Source: Diphasiastrum complanatum (Eukaryota > Streptophyta > Lycopodiopsida > Lycopodiales > Lycopodiaceae). From it: 64,000 bases of DNA. A program made the translations under genes and the position numbers. Location: NCBI GenBank assembly GCA_029204225.1, contig CM055100.1:50081083-50145082 (forward strand). The letters run 5' to 3'. The notes beneath the pieces were generated by a model that saw only the letters and a list, made by a program, of their open reading frames with translations, searched no databases and was not told where the DNA came from. The number at the start of each line of letters is the position of its first letter. The first letter of the stretch is position 1. Shown here one piece after another: positions 9,870-22,156 of this stretch.

Positions 9870-11700
9870 CCTTGAATCAAAACTTTGTGTTTGACTCTTG
9901 GGTCGAAATTTGTTCAAGCTATTTCTTTGTGGCCGAAAAATTGGTCTTCTGAAAGATGGCATCTTTGCTCATGAATGTTTTCTGAGTGTCTAGATTGTAG
10001 AGCTTGTATGCCTTGTGATCTAGCGAGAAGCCAATAAAAATCGATTTGTTGTTGTTCAATCCTTGGATCGAATTTTGACTATTTGATCCTTGGGTCAGAT
10101 TTTTTTGTAAATCAGCAGAGATCTACTTGAAAGATTTGCATCCAAACACTCTAACATTTTTGAGTGATGGCTTCAATCCTATCCACACCTCATAAGGTGT
10201 CTTGGCATTCAGAGCTTTGGTGATGGATATATTTTGTAGATAGGCAGCTGTAGAAACAGCTTATGTCCAAAATTTCTTCGGAAGAGAGGCATAGGCCAAC
10301 ATGCTCTTTTGCACTTGCAATGAGTGTTTGATTGGACTGAGGTGAGCAACTAGCTATGGATTGTTGTAAGTGTATTTTGTTGGCCTTGTAGAAAGCTTTG
10401 AACTTGGTGAAAATAAGTACTCCCCCTCCATCAAAAATGTAGAGTTTTGATTCTCCTCTGGGTTGAGTTTTCTGCTGATGTTTTGAATTGCTTGAAGAAC
10501 TTGAAGGTATTGGATTTTTCCTTCAAAAAATAAATTGCAGTCCTCCAAGAGAAGTCATCAATAAAAGTCAATAGATAGACAGCCCCCTTGTGGAAATGGT
10601 TTGCATAGGGCCACAAGTGTCCATGTGTACAAGATCTAGCAAATTTCTAGAAGTATGGACTGTATCGAAAATGGAAGGACTTCTAGCATGCTTGTTGATT
10701 ATACAGCTTTTACATGGAGTATCGAATTTGCTAATTGTGGGTAGATCTTGTACTAATTCTGTTTTGACATTTGTTGAATACAATTAATTTTGAGGTGGCC
10801 TAATCTAAAATGCCAAAGCATATCAGTTGATTCAGAAGTGGATGTATAAAGAGCCTGACAAATAGAAGAATTGTAATGGCTGATTTTGTAAAGATTGCCA
10901 CTCCTTCTGAAAGCTAGAGCTTTCTGGGACTTGTCAAAAATGGTGCAGCCATTTGTGTCAAATTCTACTCTCCAACCCAAATCTGTGATTCTGCTAACTG
11001 AGAGTAGATTTTGGTCAAATTTGGGATGTGGGAACGGTGGTCAGCAACTTGACTTCTGAAATTTGATTTTGACTATTCCTTCACCCTCAATAGAATGAGT
11101 TGAGTTGTCTCCAAGCTGCACAATTTGAGAGTGGGTGTATAATTTGTAATCTTTGAACCAATCCTTATAGTGAGTCACATGCTGAGTTGCTCCCGAATCT
11201 AGGTACCAAGAATTGATATCCTGATGTTCTCCGACCTTGGCTAAAAAGGTTGTTTCATCTTCATTTTGTTGTTGGATTGAAAAACTAGCTGAAGCAGAAT
11301 TTGCTTGTTGTTCAAACTGTATTTTTTTTTCATTGTTGAATTTTAAAGTTCTGCAGTCCTTGATAAGATGGCCAGTTCTCTTATAGTATTTGAAGAATAG
11401 GTTTTGCTTTGATTGGAATCATGAAGAATCCAGATTCAACCCTGGACCAGAATTTGATCCTGAGGCAAAATTCGATCCTGAGTCAAAACTCGACCCAGAG
11501 CCAAGATTCAATCCAGACTGCATAATGCTCTTGTTGTCAAGATATTCTGACTATGTAGATCTGTTTGATCTAAACTTCTGATTTCTTTTTGAATACAGAG
11601 CTTGAGGATCTGACCTTGAGCTTGAGGAGGTTGCAGATCTTCTGACTTCCTCTTATAGAAGCATCAAAATTACTCTTGAAAGAGTGACGTGATCCTGGGT
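9870..11700 (-). mobile_element. Copia D body: zinc-knuckle/protease/integrase remnant
   Basis: Minus-strand translation from 11700 downward gives copia pol order: QDINSWYLDSGATQHVTH (protease DSG), LWHFRLGHLKI (GAG-pre-integrase), CKSCIINKHARSP and LLDLVHMDTCGPM, then LTFIDDFSWRTAIYFLKEKS (integrase core). Stops and frameshifts are frequent. Reverse transcriptase and RNase H are absent, so the segment between integrase and the left LTR is deleted. Short repeats of the type TTGAYCC-TGGGTCRAATT recur at 9871-9930, 10057-10110 and 11429-11520, giving DPE-like repeats in one frame. Confidence 0.7.
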
Positions 11701-11794
11701 CGAAATTGCCAAGACACAATTTTCATAGGCTTCAAGTACACTCGATAATAGAGTCATAACAGCACCTTAAGAAATGAAAAGCTCTTTTCCAATG

Positions 11795-12210
11795 AGTCTA
11801 AGTATGACTTTTTTGCTAAAGAGTTATCATATCTAGGGCATAAGATTTTTGAACGTGGTGGTATAGAAATGGAGGCCAATCATATCCAAAGGGTTATTGA
11901 ATGGCCAATTCTTACTACAATTCAGAAAATGAATTCATTCTTGGGTTTTGTGGTATTTTTCCATCGGCATATACCCAAGTTTTCTAAGATGACATTTTTC
12001 CTCACTCAAACTTTGAAAGGCTTTAAAAAACTTAGCCGGAGGGCTAAGCGTCCACTAATGGTGTAGACAAAGGATATGAATAATAGTTTTGAATTGCTTA
12101 AGAAAGTGTGACAACAGCACCAATCTTGATCATTGGCGATCCTAAGAAACCATTTGTGGTTAGGACCGATGCTAGTGATTATGCAATTGGATGAAGAAAC
12201 AAACTATTTC
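11795..12210 (+). mobile_element. Gypsy G1: end of reverse transcriptase and start of RNase H
   Basis: Plus-strand reading LSYLGHKIFERGGIEMEANH, then IEWP, MNSFLGFVVFFHRHIPKFS and finally KPFVVRTDASDYAIG is the Ty3/gypsy thumb and the start of RNase H (catalytic D in TDAS). Stops at 12064 and frame changes break it. RNase H stops where copia L sequence begins, and the integrase resumes at 14156. Confidence 0.65.
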
Positions 12211-12281
12211 TAGCCACAAAGCTATGATAGCTTTAGAGCTCAAGGTAGAAGAGAAACAAGGGAGCTGCGTGGTTGCGAACA

Positions 12282-12437
12282 AAAAAGTTTCGAGGACCGA
12301 AGACATGAAGACAACGAACTAAAAAGTTTTGAGGACTGAAGAGATGAAGACAACGAAAAGAAAAGCTTCGAGGACCAAAGACATGAAGACGACGAAGAGA
12401 ATAGCTTTGAGGACTGAAGACATCAAGACGACGGTCA
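12282..12437 (+). repeat. Four tandem copies of a 39-bp unit
   Basis: Units at 12282-12320, 12321-12359, 12360-12398 and 12399-12437 share the core AGCTTTGAGGACCGAAGACA with 10-25% divergence. Because 39 is a multiple of three, the minus-strand frame shows a 13-residue repeat. No other evidence for a protein. Confidence 0.85.
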
Positions 12438-14155
12438 AACGAACTAGAACATGAATAGAACATGAACACGAATACGAACACAAACACGAACACAAAGATA
12501 AAAGGTTCATGGATCCCAGGTGACCTAATGACAAAGCCAAAGCCACAAGAAGACATGAAGATCCAAATGATAGCGGATCTCCACGTGTGAAAGGACAGAT
12601 GAGATGGCGGAAGTACTAGGAGGATGTCATCCTCCAGAGACTGACATGATACCATTAGGACGTGTCTAATCAACCAATCTTGTAATCTCCTCATTTGCTA
12701 ATCATGTCTTTCTCTCTACGTACATGTAAATCCTGATTATTAGTTATGTAGTTGTAGTAGATTGGTAATATACCAATGTAAGATGAGCATTGTATAGCCA
12801 GCAAGCTAAGGTTCAAGAAGTCCACTAGTAAGCGCGACAAGTTTTGATTCACGAAAGATAGAGTTTCTTTCACACCGATGCACTGTGTGGTCTGTCACAA
12901 TAGCGCTTAAGGAATTCTCTGATAATGCAGTTGATGTTTTATATAGAACAGTTTCTTGTCTTGAACATGATCGAATGCTTAATTGTCTAATAGTTGTATA
13001 TTTGTAATCAGCTGGTTTCAATCTTATTCCACACACTGGTAGACAACACCGAAGAGAGAGGAACGACGAGGCAGTAGCGTGTTGTCATCATCCATCGAAG
13101 ATAGCTGACGCTTGACCTCGCGACACTCTCTAATGCAAGAGAGATGTGGGATACATTGCTTACCATATTTCAGACGAAATCACGTATCTCTTTTACGAAG
13201 AGTACATAAGTGTGCAAGTGCATAAGTAAATAAGTCAATCTGAGTCTAAGTTTGAGCTTGAATTTGAGAGTGTGTTATTACTATAAGTGCACATGTATTT
13301 ATATTGCTATAGCATAAGTCCTTTGGCCTTTCTCCTTCTATAAAAGAATCCAATCGTTTTGACGGTTGATATTCTGGTTTCTAGGACCAAATAAATTCTG
13401 TTTGCGAATATTTCACGACAGTCTGTCTCTTTGTTTCAGCTTTGTGTTTTGCGAATTATTTGCAACACTTGTCTCTTCACAACATTTTCGTCATTCGCAA
13501 ATCGTTCGTGATAGATGACAATTCTTGAGTTTGAAGGAAGCTAGAATATTTTGCGAACTTTTCGAAATAGTTTCGCGACAGGTGAGCTTGAAGGACAGTC
13601 CAGAAGATTTTGTGAATTGTTCGCGACAATTTCGCGACATCTAAGGCTTTCAACAAGAAAGCCACGAGCTTCCACAAGAAACTGTTTTGCGAATCTTTTG
13701 TGAATCTTTTCGAGTTGGTCACGAATAGAAACAAAAAATTTGAGTTCACGTTTGTTTCTTTCTCATCCTTTGTTAAGTAAACTGTGCGCTTTGTTGGTAG
13801 AATCAAATCTGTCTGATCAGTTGTTCTACATGCGGATCTAGCCAAAGAGACAATGGCAAGAGTATTGTAGTACCAGAAGAATCTCCCAGGAGATCAATGA
13901 GAGAGCGAAGAGCGCCAACAAGATTTGTTCCAGGCAGTTCGGCTTCTACATTTGAATTGGTGAACCAGAAACGTTTGAGGAAGCCATCGACAGTCCAGAG
14001 AAGGACAAATGGATCCAAGCCATGAATGAAGAAGTTGAATCCATGAAGAAGAATGAGGTATGGACATTGCAACCAGTGCCAGAGAAACGAAAAACAGTGC
14101 AATGCAAATGGGTTTACAAACTCAAGTATGGACCGAATGGAGATGTTTCGAGATA
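12438..14155 (+). mobile_element. Copia L fragments (LTR-like spacer, gag piece, RT start)
   Basis: At 13110-13190 AREMWDTLLTIFQTKS matches copia gag. At 13963-14155 AMNEEVESMKKNEVWTLQPV, KRKTVQCKWVYKLKYGPNG and VSRYK form the N-terminal part of copia reverse transcriptase. Sequence between and before these (12440-13100 and 13200-13900) is noncoding and may include LTR. Most of pol is missing; the RT reading joins directly to a gypsy integrase at about 14155. Confidence 0.55.
13402..13705 (+). repeat. Dispersed TTTTGCGAA...TTCGCGACA repeats
   Basis: About six related motifs (TTTGCGAATATTTCACGACA, TTTTGCGAATTATTTGCAAC, TTTGCGAAC...TTCGCGACAG, TTTGTGAATTGTTCGCGACA and others) occur at intervals near 50-80 bp within the copia L spacer. 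Possibly decayed LTR regulatory repeats. Confidence 0.45.
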
Positions 14156-14560
14156 CAAGATATTGTCAGTGATCGTGACCCAAAATTCACTAGAAAATTT
14201 TGGCAAGCAGTGTTTAAAAAGTTGGAAAAAACTTTGAGTATGATTTCTACAGATCATCCTGAATTAGATGGTCAAATGGAAAGGACCAATCAAACGATGG
14301 AAGACATACTATGAGCATATGTGGGCCATTGACAGTCTGATTGAAAAAATTATCTTCCATTGGTGTAATTTTCATATAAAAGTGCAAAACACTCAGCGAC
14401 TGGATTCAGCCCTTTCATGCTTATGTATGGTTATCAACCTCGATCAGTGATTAGTATTGTTGTGAAGAACCTAAGAAAGCAAACTGTAGCTGATTTCCTT
14501 GCAGATATGCAAGAAATGTTATAGCAGCTAGCTAAATACAGCATAGGAAGTGCCCAAGAT
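14156..14560 (+). mobile_element. Gypsy G1 integrase, part 1
   Basis: Reads ILSDRDPKFTRKFWQAVFKK, then STDHPELDGQMERTNQTMED (second Asp and catalytic Glu retained) and KHSATGFSPFMLMYG after frame changes. It stops at SIGSAQD, exactly at the left end of copia A; the next residues RARHYAD follow the right end at 20793. Confidence 0.75.
14556..14560 (+). repeat. Target-site duplication of copia A, left
   Basis: AAGAT before the LTR versus AGGAT after it (20793-20797): a 5-bp duplication with one mismatch, consistent with the restored integrase reading across the site. Confidence 0.75.
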
Positions 14561-15297
14561 TGTTGATTTTCACACGTGTGGATTGTCCACTACATGTACT
14601 TGTGATCTCCTAAGGTGTGTAGATGCACCAAGATCAAGACTAGATTGAGATTCAAGATCAATCTTGAGTCCTATGGCAAAAACACACTACTACATGCATT
14701 CAATCACTTCCAACTCTCACTCACACGTGTGGGAAGTATTCAAAAAATAATCTAAGTAAAAACAAGCTGCCCTCCTCGGGTAGAGAGAGAAAATGCATCA
14801 AGAGCTCTCAGGTAGAGAGAGAAAGCTAGAAATCCAATAACTCACAAAATCCATGAAATCACCAAATCAATTGACTTCAAAATGAGGAGTACAATGATAC
14901 TAGTAGTTCCACGAGCTACCACTATGCTTAACTATGATTGGACCACATTTTGTCACCTCTTGATCCTATTGGATCATTGATCTATGCACCTCTTAATTCT
15001 ATTGGACTATATTCAAGCACACCTCAATTTCCTATTGGACCTCACAAGGTTCCACCTCTATATCCTATTGGACCTCTTGGAATTCATCAAACAAAAACTT
15101 TACACTTGTCTACACTCTAATTAGCAAGTGTTTAGCCTCTTACTCTATTTTGGCTCAAAAGTGGCATTACAAGTGGAAATGCATAATTTGCCATCTATGC
15201 CAAATTTATTCCTATCAACATCCTACACCTAGATGCTTGATGTAAAAACCATAAGACCCCTATATCTAACATAGATAATCTTTTTCAATTCTTCACA
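14561..15297 (-). repeat. Copia A 3' LTR
   Basis: 737 bp, TG...CA ends (TGTTGATTTT...CTTCACA on the plus strand). Contains two CACACGTGTG palindromes. Nearly identical to 20056-20792. Confidence 0.92.
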
Positions 15298-15306
15298 CTC
15301 CTCCTA
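15298..15306 (-). other. Copia A polypurine tract
   Basis: Minus strand AGGAGGAG directly precedes the 3' LTR; this is where plus-strand DNA synthesis is primed in LTR retrotransposons. Confidence 0.75.
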
Positions 15307-15315
15307 AAAAATTAT

Positions 15316-18300
15316 CTATGAAGATTTGAGCATTGATCTTGATATAACTCCAAGATTAGATCTATGCTTGATGAAAGCACTTTTGCTCAAAGGCTTGGTG
15401 AGTAGATCGGCAATACAAGAGGACGAGTTGACATGCTCCAAATAGATTTCTCCTCCAATAAGCTTTTCTCTCACAAAATGGTGTGCCACTTCTATGTGCT
15501 TGCTTCTTGCATGAAATATGGGATTATTGGCAAGAGCTTGGGCCGAGATGTTATCACACTTGATCATTGGTATATCATCCTCCTTGATGCACTTTAGTTC
15601 CATTAATAACCTCTTGATCCAAAGCACTTCTTTGGTAGTTGTAGTGAGTGCTTTGTACTCGGCCTCACATGAAGAGAGAGATATAGTATCTTGCTTTTTG
15701 GAAAGCCAAGATATTAGATTGCCTCCAAGAAAGATAGTGTATGCACTAATAGACTTTCGATCCATCTTGTCACTTGCAAAGTCCGAATCCGAGTAGCCAA
15801 TAATGGATAGATCTTCACTTTTATAGAGTAGACCATAATCACAAGATGAAGATACATATCTTAGAATCCTCTTGGCCATCTTCCAATGATGGATCTTAGG
15901 ATCTTGCATAAATTGACTCAATTTGTGCACACAAAACTAAGATCGGGCCTAGTAATGGTAAGCCAAATCAAGGAGCCTACAAGACTCCTAAAAAGTGTGA
16001 TGTCCTCAAAGGATCTTTCATCACCTTTATTAGGATCTTTTACAATTTGCTCCATTGGAGTATCTATGCTCTTAGAATTTTCCATATGGAATTTTTTCAA
16101 CATAGAGTGAGCATATCTAGATTGGCATATAAAGACAGGATTTTCATAAAAATCAATTTCTAGGCCTAGGATGTAATGTATCTCTCCTAGATCTTGCATT
16201 TTAAACTCACATCCAAGTGCTAGCTTGGTTTCATCAACTAGCTTGATACAACTTCCACAAAGAATAATGTCATCAACATAAATTAGAAGAATGACAATAT
16301 TGCTATCAACAAACTTTAGATACATGGAAGGATCATAGTCACTAAGAGTAAATCCTAGTGAGATAAGGAAAGAGTTAAGTCTTGAATACCATGATCTTGG
16401 TGCTTGCTTGAGTCCATAAAGACTTTTGAAGAGCAAGCACACTTTGGACTCATCCTTGATGAATCCTTGAGGTTGTTCCATATAGATCTCCTCCTCAAGA
16501 TAACCATTTAGAAAGGAATTGGATACATCTAATTGGAACACCTTCCACTTGAAAAAACAAGCAAGAGAAATAAGAATTCTTATTGTCACCATCTTTGCAA
16601 CGGGTGCAAAAATCCCCTCATAATCAAGAGCATGGATTTGAGCAAATCCTTTGGCACATAATCTTGCTTTATGCTTGTTGATGGTGCCATCATGATTGAA
16701 CTTGATCCGAAATACCCACTTGCAACCAATCACATGCTTGTTGGAAGGAGGATCCACAAGCTCCCAAGTATTGTTGGTGATCAATGCATCATACTCTTGC
16801 TTCATGGCATCATACCACTCCTTGGTATTGAGTGCCTCTTGTACATTCTTTGGATCTTCATGAGAGACATAAAAAACATAATTAGTGGAATCAAGATCCA
16901 CTTGTTTGCCTTTGTCAACATATGAGAGCCTCTTAGGCTCGGATCTATCTCTCATGGATCTTCTTGGTGAAAAAATCCGAGGAGAGTCTTTTTCAAATCT
17001 CGACCCCATCACATCATGATTGTCTTCAAAATCAATATTTGATGATGCATCCATAGATTTTTTTATCTCGGCCTCTTCAAATGATGAGTGTTGATCTTCA
17101 TGAAAGACAACATCTCTACTTTCAATAACTTGAGAAGTAGAGAGTATAAAGACTCTATAGGCCTTCTTGGTGGATGAGTATCCAACCATGATCCCTTTGC
17201 ATGCACTAGGATCTTCCTTCTTCCTTGTTTTCAAGGGAATATGGACAAAGCATAAGCATCCAAAAACTCTAAGGTGATCAACCTTAGGCTTCTTCAAAAA
17301 TAAGATTTCATATGGTGACTTTCCTCCAAGAGCTATATGTGGGAGCCTATTGCAAAGATAATTTGCACAATTAATGGCTTCTCCCCAAAAATCTTTGGGC
17401 AAAGATGCCTCAATTCTCATAGATTTTGCACATTCACATAGAGATCTATTCTTTCTCTCGGCCACTCCATTTTGAGATGGAGAGTAGGCACAAGAAAACT
17501 CTCTTTTAATGCCTTCAAGCTCACAAAAATCTTGAAATTTATTGGAGATATATTCGCCACCTCCATCACTTCTAAGAGCTTTAATCTTGAATGAGAATTG
17601 CTTTTCTACATAAGCTTTGAAAATAAGGAAATGATCAAACATCATAGATTTTGAAGCAAGATGATATATCCAAGTGAATCTTGTGTAATCATCAATGAAA
17701 GTAACAAAACAAGTGGCTCCTCCCTTGCTTGTAGTTGATGAGAAATGCACATCCGAGTGGATTAACTCCAAAGGATGCTTGCTTTTGATAGAAGATCTTG
17801 TAAATGGCTTTTTCTGAGATTTAGCAATAGCACAAGCCTCACAAGGCTTGATCTTCTAGGAGAATGACTTTGGCAAGCCAATAGCTTTGGATTCTTTGAT
17901 CATAGAGAGCATGGATTTGTAGTTGGGATGTCCCAACCTCCTATGCCATAATTCCTCCATAGAGAGCTTGTTCACAAGAGCAACATTACAAGCATTCACA
18001 TACTCATTTGGATCTAGTTTATAGATGCCACCAAATCTAGATCCTAATGCAAGTATCTCATCATTCTTCTTGATAGTGCAAGTATCAACATTGAATTTTA
18101 CATCAAGGCCATTATCAAGCAATTGGCCAACACTAATAAGATTCTTGGTAAGCTTAGGTACATAAAGAACTCTAGAGAGAGAAAGAACTTTAGAGGATGC
18201 AAGCTTCAAGGGAATGTTCCCTATGCTTTCAATAGGACATTCAAAATCATTTGCAGTGTATATTGATTTCTTCACTCCATCATAAGGTGCAATAGAAGAG

Positions 18301-19301
18301 AAAGAGTGCTTGGAGCTACACATATGTGAAGAGGCTCCACTATCAATATACCATAGGCCGTCCTTCTTGAAAGGAGTAGATGAGAAACTAGAGACCATAA
18401 GAGATCCCTCTCCATCACTTGCAATAGTGTCTTCCTTCTCATTGATAATATTGGCTTGCTTGAGTTGATTCTTCTTTTTGAAGCAATTGGTGGCATAATG
18501 ACCTTTCTTGCCACAATAAAAGCACTTGATCTTCTTCTTCTTGAGCTTGGATGATGAAGAATTGGAGGAATCATCTTCCTCCTCATCTTTGTCTTTGGAT
18601 TTGAGTTTGTCCTTTCTTGAGGTTTGTTGATGTTGGTTCTTGCTCCTCCCTTTGTGCTTATCCTTGGCAAAGAGAGCTTTGCCATCATTATGAGTGAGAG
18701 AAAGCTTGTCCATTCTCAAGAGCTTGTACTCTTGTCTTGATTCTTCTTAAATTAGCACACTTTGGAGAGCCTCCAAACTTGGTAGCTCCTCCTTAATGGC
18801 ATAGTATTGGACAAGGTTATCAAATTCACTTCTCAAGCCATTGAGAATGACTTGAACTAGCTCATTTTGATTGATGGAATCACCAATGCAAGCAAGCTCT
18901 CTATGAATATCTTTTACTCTCAAAACATAACTAGATGCACTCTCATCACTCTTTTGGCTACTTTGAAAGATTTGATTCCTAAGAGTGAGAAGCCTAGAGG
19001 TATTCTTAGCCTCATAGATAGTCTTGAGACAATCCCAAGCTTCTTTGGCTGTTGTACAAGTACCTATCTCCCTCAATATCTCATTAGAGACATTCATCTT
19101 AATGTAGTGGAGAGCCATCCTAGCTCTCTTTTTGTATTTTTGAACCTCTTGAAGAACTTGTGGTTCTTCTTCAAGGCCAAGAACTATGTCCATCACTTCT
19201 TGAAGGAGAAAGATGGACTCCATCCTCATTTTCCAGATTGAATAATTTGAAGTGGTCAATCTTTCAATTGGTTCAAACAAGGATGAACCCATTGAAGACA
19301 T
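15316..19301 (-). pseudogene. Copia A gag-pol polyprotein with three lesions
   Basis: Starts at MSSMGSSLFEPIERL (19301), stop at 15316. Domains in order: gag (about 19300-18750), CCHC zinc knuckle CFYCGKKGHYATNC (near 18500), aspartic protease WYIDSGASSHMC (near 18340), LWHRRLGHPNYKSM, integrase with LELIHSDVHFSS, DGGGEYIS and NGVAERKNRS (D, D, E retained), RT with CKWVFRIKFNHDG and IYVDDIILCG (catalytic YVDD intact), and RNase H with SSCEAEYKAL and ADLLTKPL. Breaks: an in-frame TAA near 18749 (copia B has Ser there), an in-frame TAG near 17855, and a frameshift at 15918-15930 between RT and RNase H. Otherwise well preserved, so mobility was lost recently; its RNA could still be a substrate for intact relatives. 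Confidence 0.9.
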
Positions 19302-20043
19302 TTTAAGTGAATAAAACTCAAATGATGAACAATAAATGTTGTTACACACTCTCAATAGGATCCAATAATTGAGAACTATCTCCTCCTATGAAAGATCTTA
19401 CAACAATTTGTGAATTGATTCTCACTAGCTACTCAAATCTCTCTAAAACAAGATCTATTTCACATCAAATGATGGAGTATAGGCAAAGTAAGGATCTAAT
19501 ACTCTTAGCACGTGTGAAATACACTAAGAAACCAAATTTGACTCAAATACAATGATATTGCATGAAACAAAATGGCTAAGATCTCAAAACAGTGCCTAGA
19601 TCACATATAGATGAGATTGGCAAGCATACAACTGTGATTTTGGATCAACCAAGCAATCTCTTGACCAAACCAAATGTGTCCACCCAGGTCTAGGTGCCCT
19701 ACCTAACCCTCTTCAAAAGCTTATAACTTTTGATTGGCTCAACCAAATGGAATGAAACTGATTGCAACAGAAACTAGACAAAAATAGCTTCAAAACCAGC
19801 TATCAAGCAAGATAAATGGATCAAACATGAGAGAGAACTTCCAAACTGAAATTGGATGTTCCTCACACGTGTCTGAGCACTTGATTCCGTACAGTACCAG
19901 GTCAGACCCAATCAATGTCCTTTTGATCTCTTTTGATCCAAGATTGAACAAGATAGCTAGGAAAATGGGCCTTGACAACTTCTAGCTCAAGATTGATGAA
20001 AATTTTTTCACTTAGATGGATCAAAATGCAAAACCTTAGGTAG

Positions 20044-20055
20044 GCTCTGATACCA
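20044..20055 (-). other. Copia A primer-binding site
   Basis: Minus strand TGGTATCAGAGC immediately follows the 5' LTR and is complementary to the 3' end of initiator tRNA-Met, the standard copia primer. Confidence 0.9.
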
Positions 20056-20792
20056 TGTTGATTTTCACACGTGTGGACTGTCCACTACATGTACTTGTGA
20101 TCTCCTAAGGTGTCTAGATGCACCAAGATCAAGACTAGATTGAGATTCAAGATCTATCTTGAGTCCTACGGTAAAAACACACTACTACATGCATTCAATC
20201 ACTTCCAACTCTCACTCACACGTGTGGGAAGTATTCAAAAAATAATCTAAGTAAAAACAAGCTGCTCTCCTCGGGTAGAGAGAGAAAATGCTTCAAGAGC
20301 TCTCGGATAGAGAGAGAAAGCTAGAAATCCAATAACTCACAAAATCCATGAAATCACCAAATCAATTGACTTCAAAATGAGGAGTACAATGATACTAGTA
20401 GGTCCACGAGCTACCACTATGCTTAACTATGATGGGACCACATTTTGTCACCTCTTGATCCTATTGGATCATTGATCTATGCACCTCTTAATTATATTGG
20501 ACTATATTCAAGCACACCTCAATTTTCTATTGGACCTCACAAGGTTCCACCTCTATATCCTATTGGACCTCTTGGAATTCATCAAACAAAAACTTTACAC
20601 TTGTCTACACTCTAATTAGCAAGTGTTTAGCCTCTTACTCTATTTTGGCTCAATAGTGGCATTACAAGTGGAAATGCATAATTTGCCATCTATGCCAAAT
20701 TTATTCCTATCAACATCCTACACCTAGATGCTTGATGTAAAAAACATAAGACCCCTATATCTAACATAGATAATCTTTTTCAATTCTTCACA
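20056..20792 (-). repeat. Copia A 5' LTR
   Basis: 737 bp, same ends and near-identical sequence as 14561-15297; should hold the promoter of the element. Confidence 0.92.
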
Positions 20793-21290
20793 AGGATAGG
20801 GCGAGGCACTATGCTGATCTATCTTGGAAGCACAAAGAATTCAAGCTCAATGACATGGTGTTGGTCCCTACTACTCTCTCTAGGAGCTTGAAAACTAGTA
20901 AGTGTGCAAAGTTGGCACCTAGGTATTGCGATTATTTTAGAGTTATTCATGTGATTAACAATCCCGCATACAAGCTAGACCTTTCAACTAACGTTGAAAA
21001 TCATCATGTTTTTCATGTTATTAAGTTAAAACCCTCATTGGGGGTTGGGGAAACCCTGGTCCCTGTGGAAGATCTAGTAGAGCTTCTTTGTGATGAATCC
21101 ATGAGTGGACCACCTGAACCCAAGGCGATTGTTAATAGCTGGTAGAGAATTCTAAAGAGTGCTTCGGAAATTTTTAATCAGGTGGAGGGGTAAGTCAAAA
21201 GAGGAAGATACCTGGGAAGAGGAGGCTGATTTCAAGAAGAAAATTTTTCAAATTTTTCCCTACAATGAAAATTTTAAGTTAAGGGGGAAG
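20793..21290 (+). mobile_element. Gypsy G1 integrase C-terminus, part 2
   Basis: Continues 14560 with RARHYADLSWKHKEFKLNDM, LAPRYCDYFRVIHVINNPAY, LDLSTNVENHHVFHVIKLKP and, after a stop near 21143, a degenerate tail ending before PPT-like AAGGGGGAAGGCA. The APRY...F.V..... pattern and the VFHVSLLK-like segment are typical of gypsy integrase C-terminal domains. Confidence 0.75.
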
Positions 21291-21293
21291 GCA

Positions 21294-22150
21294 TGTTGCA
21301 TACCTATGTAACTAGTAGTACTTCAATAACCCCTATGTGCCCATTCAGTATCTGGGGGGCTAAATGGCGAGTCACCCATGGACAAGGGGTACCCTTGGAT
21401 TAAGACTAATTGCCTTTGGATTAAAGTACTTGTGTCCTTGGATAAGGACATGTAGTTGTCTATGCCTTGGATGGAGGTAAGGAACCTAGTGATGTGTTAG
21501 GAGGATCTTACCATGGGTATTGGTCATTTTCCTAGACCTTGGGCCTCACCCTTGAGCCATGATCACATAATTGGACTTGGGCCAAAACTAGCCATCACAT
21601 AAGAGTCATGGGGACCTAGTAGGAGGGCGCACCTACTAGGGTCCCTTGATGCCCCTAAAAAACCCAAGAAGTTATAACCAAGAACCATAAGTTATGGAAG
21701 GTGTCTTTTGACATTCCACTAACTTGTGAGGCCCTTGGCCTTTCCTTTGCCTCCCCTTTTCTCATTGGCTTGTGTGGACATTCCATAGTGCTTTGGAGTG
21801 AGTCATTGGCCATCTATAAGAGAGGGAGAGGGCGCCCAAATGAGGAGAGATTTTCTTGGTTGTTGCTTGCTTCTATTCTCTGGTGGAAGGCTAGTGTGTA
21901 GAGAGCATAAATTTGGCTTGCTTGTTCTTGAGAGGATCACCATCTTTGGTATGGGACCTAGATGGGGGTAGGATGCTAGATAGTCTTGCTTGTGCATAGA
22001 TCTAGCTATAGTTGGGTGGTGAATTCTTGAGGCCATTTGATTGTCTACTATTGGAATGATCTTAGGAGCATTGGAGGAGAGGCATATTGGAGGGCTTTTG
22101 GAGGCATTGGTGGACATCAACTCAAAGGCTTGTGGGAAGATCTTCCTTGT
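21294..22150 (+). repeat. Gypsy G1 3' LTR (end uncertain)
   Basis: Begins TGTTGCATACC right after the purine tract AAGGGGGAAGGCA. Noncoding; includes CTATAAGAGAGGGAGAGGGC (21814-21833), a TATA-like start region. The right border is lost at the junction with the copia D right LTR near 22157. Confidence 0.55.
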
Positions 22151-22156
22151 TGTAAA

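Larger units (their letters stand above)
14561..20792 (-). mobile_element. Copia A: near-complete Ty1/copia retrotransposon
   Basis: A 6.2-kb element in minus orientation with two 737-bp LTRs (14561-15297 and 20056-20792), a tRNA-iMet primer-binding site next to the 5' LTR, a polypurine tract next to the 3' LTR and a 5-bp target duplication. Internal order gag, zinc knuckle, protease, integrase, RT, RNase H is that of copia. LTRs differ at only a handful of positions, so insertion is recent; it sits in the integrase of gypsy G1. The same family supplies B (32397-34722) and probably C (26386-28110). Confidence 0.93.

Noticed and set aside
10590-11581. Plus-strand frames with DPES-type repeats
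   Set aside because: They are antisense to clear copia protease/integrase motifs on the minus strand.
9871-11710. TTGAYCC-TGGGTCRAATT repeats as a CRISPR-like array
   Set aside because: Irregular spacing, degenerate units and location inside a copia body; this is nuclear plant DNA.
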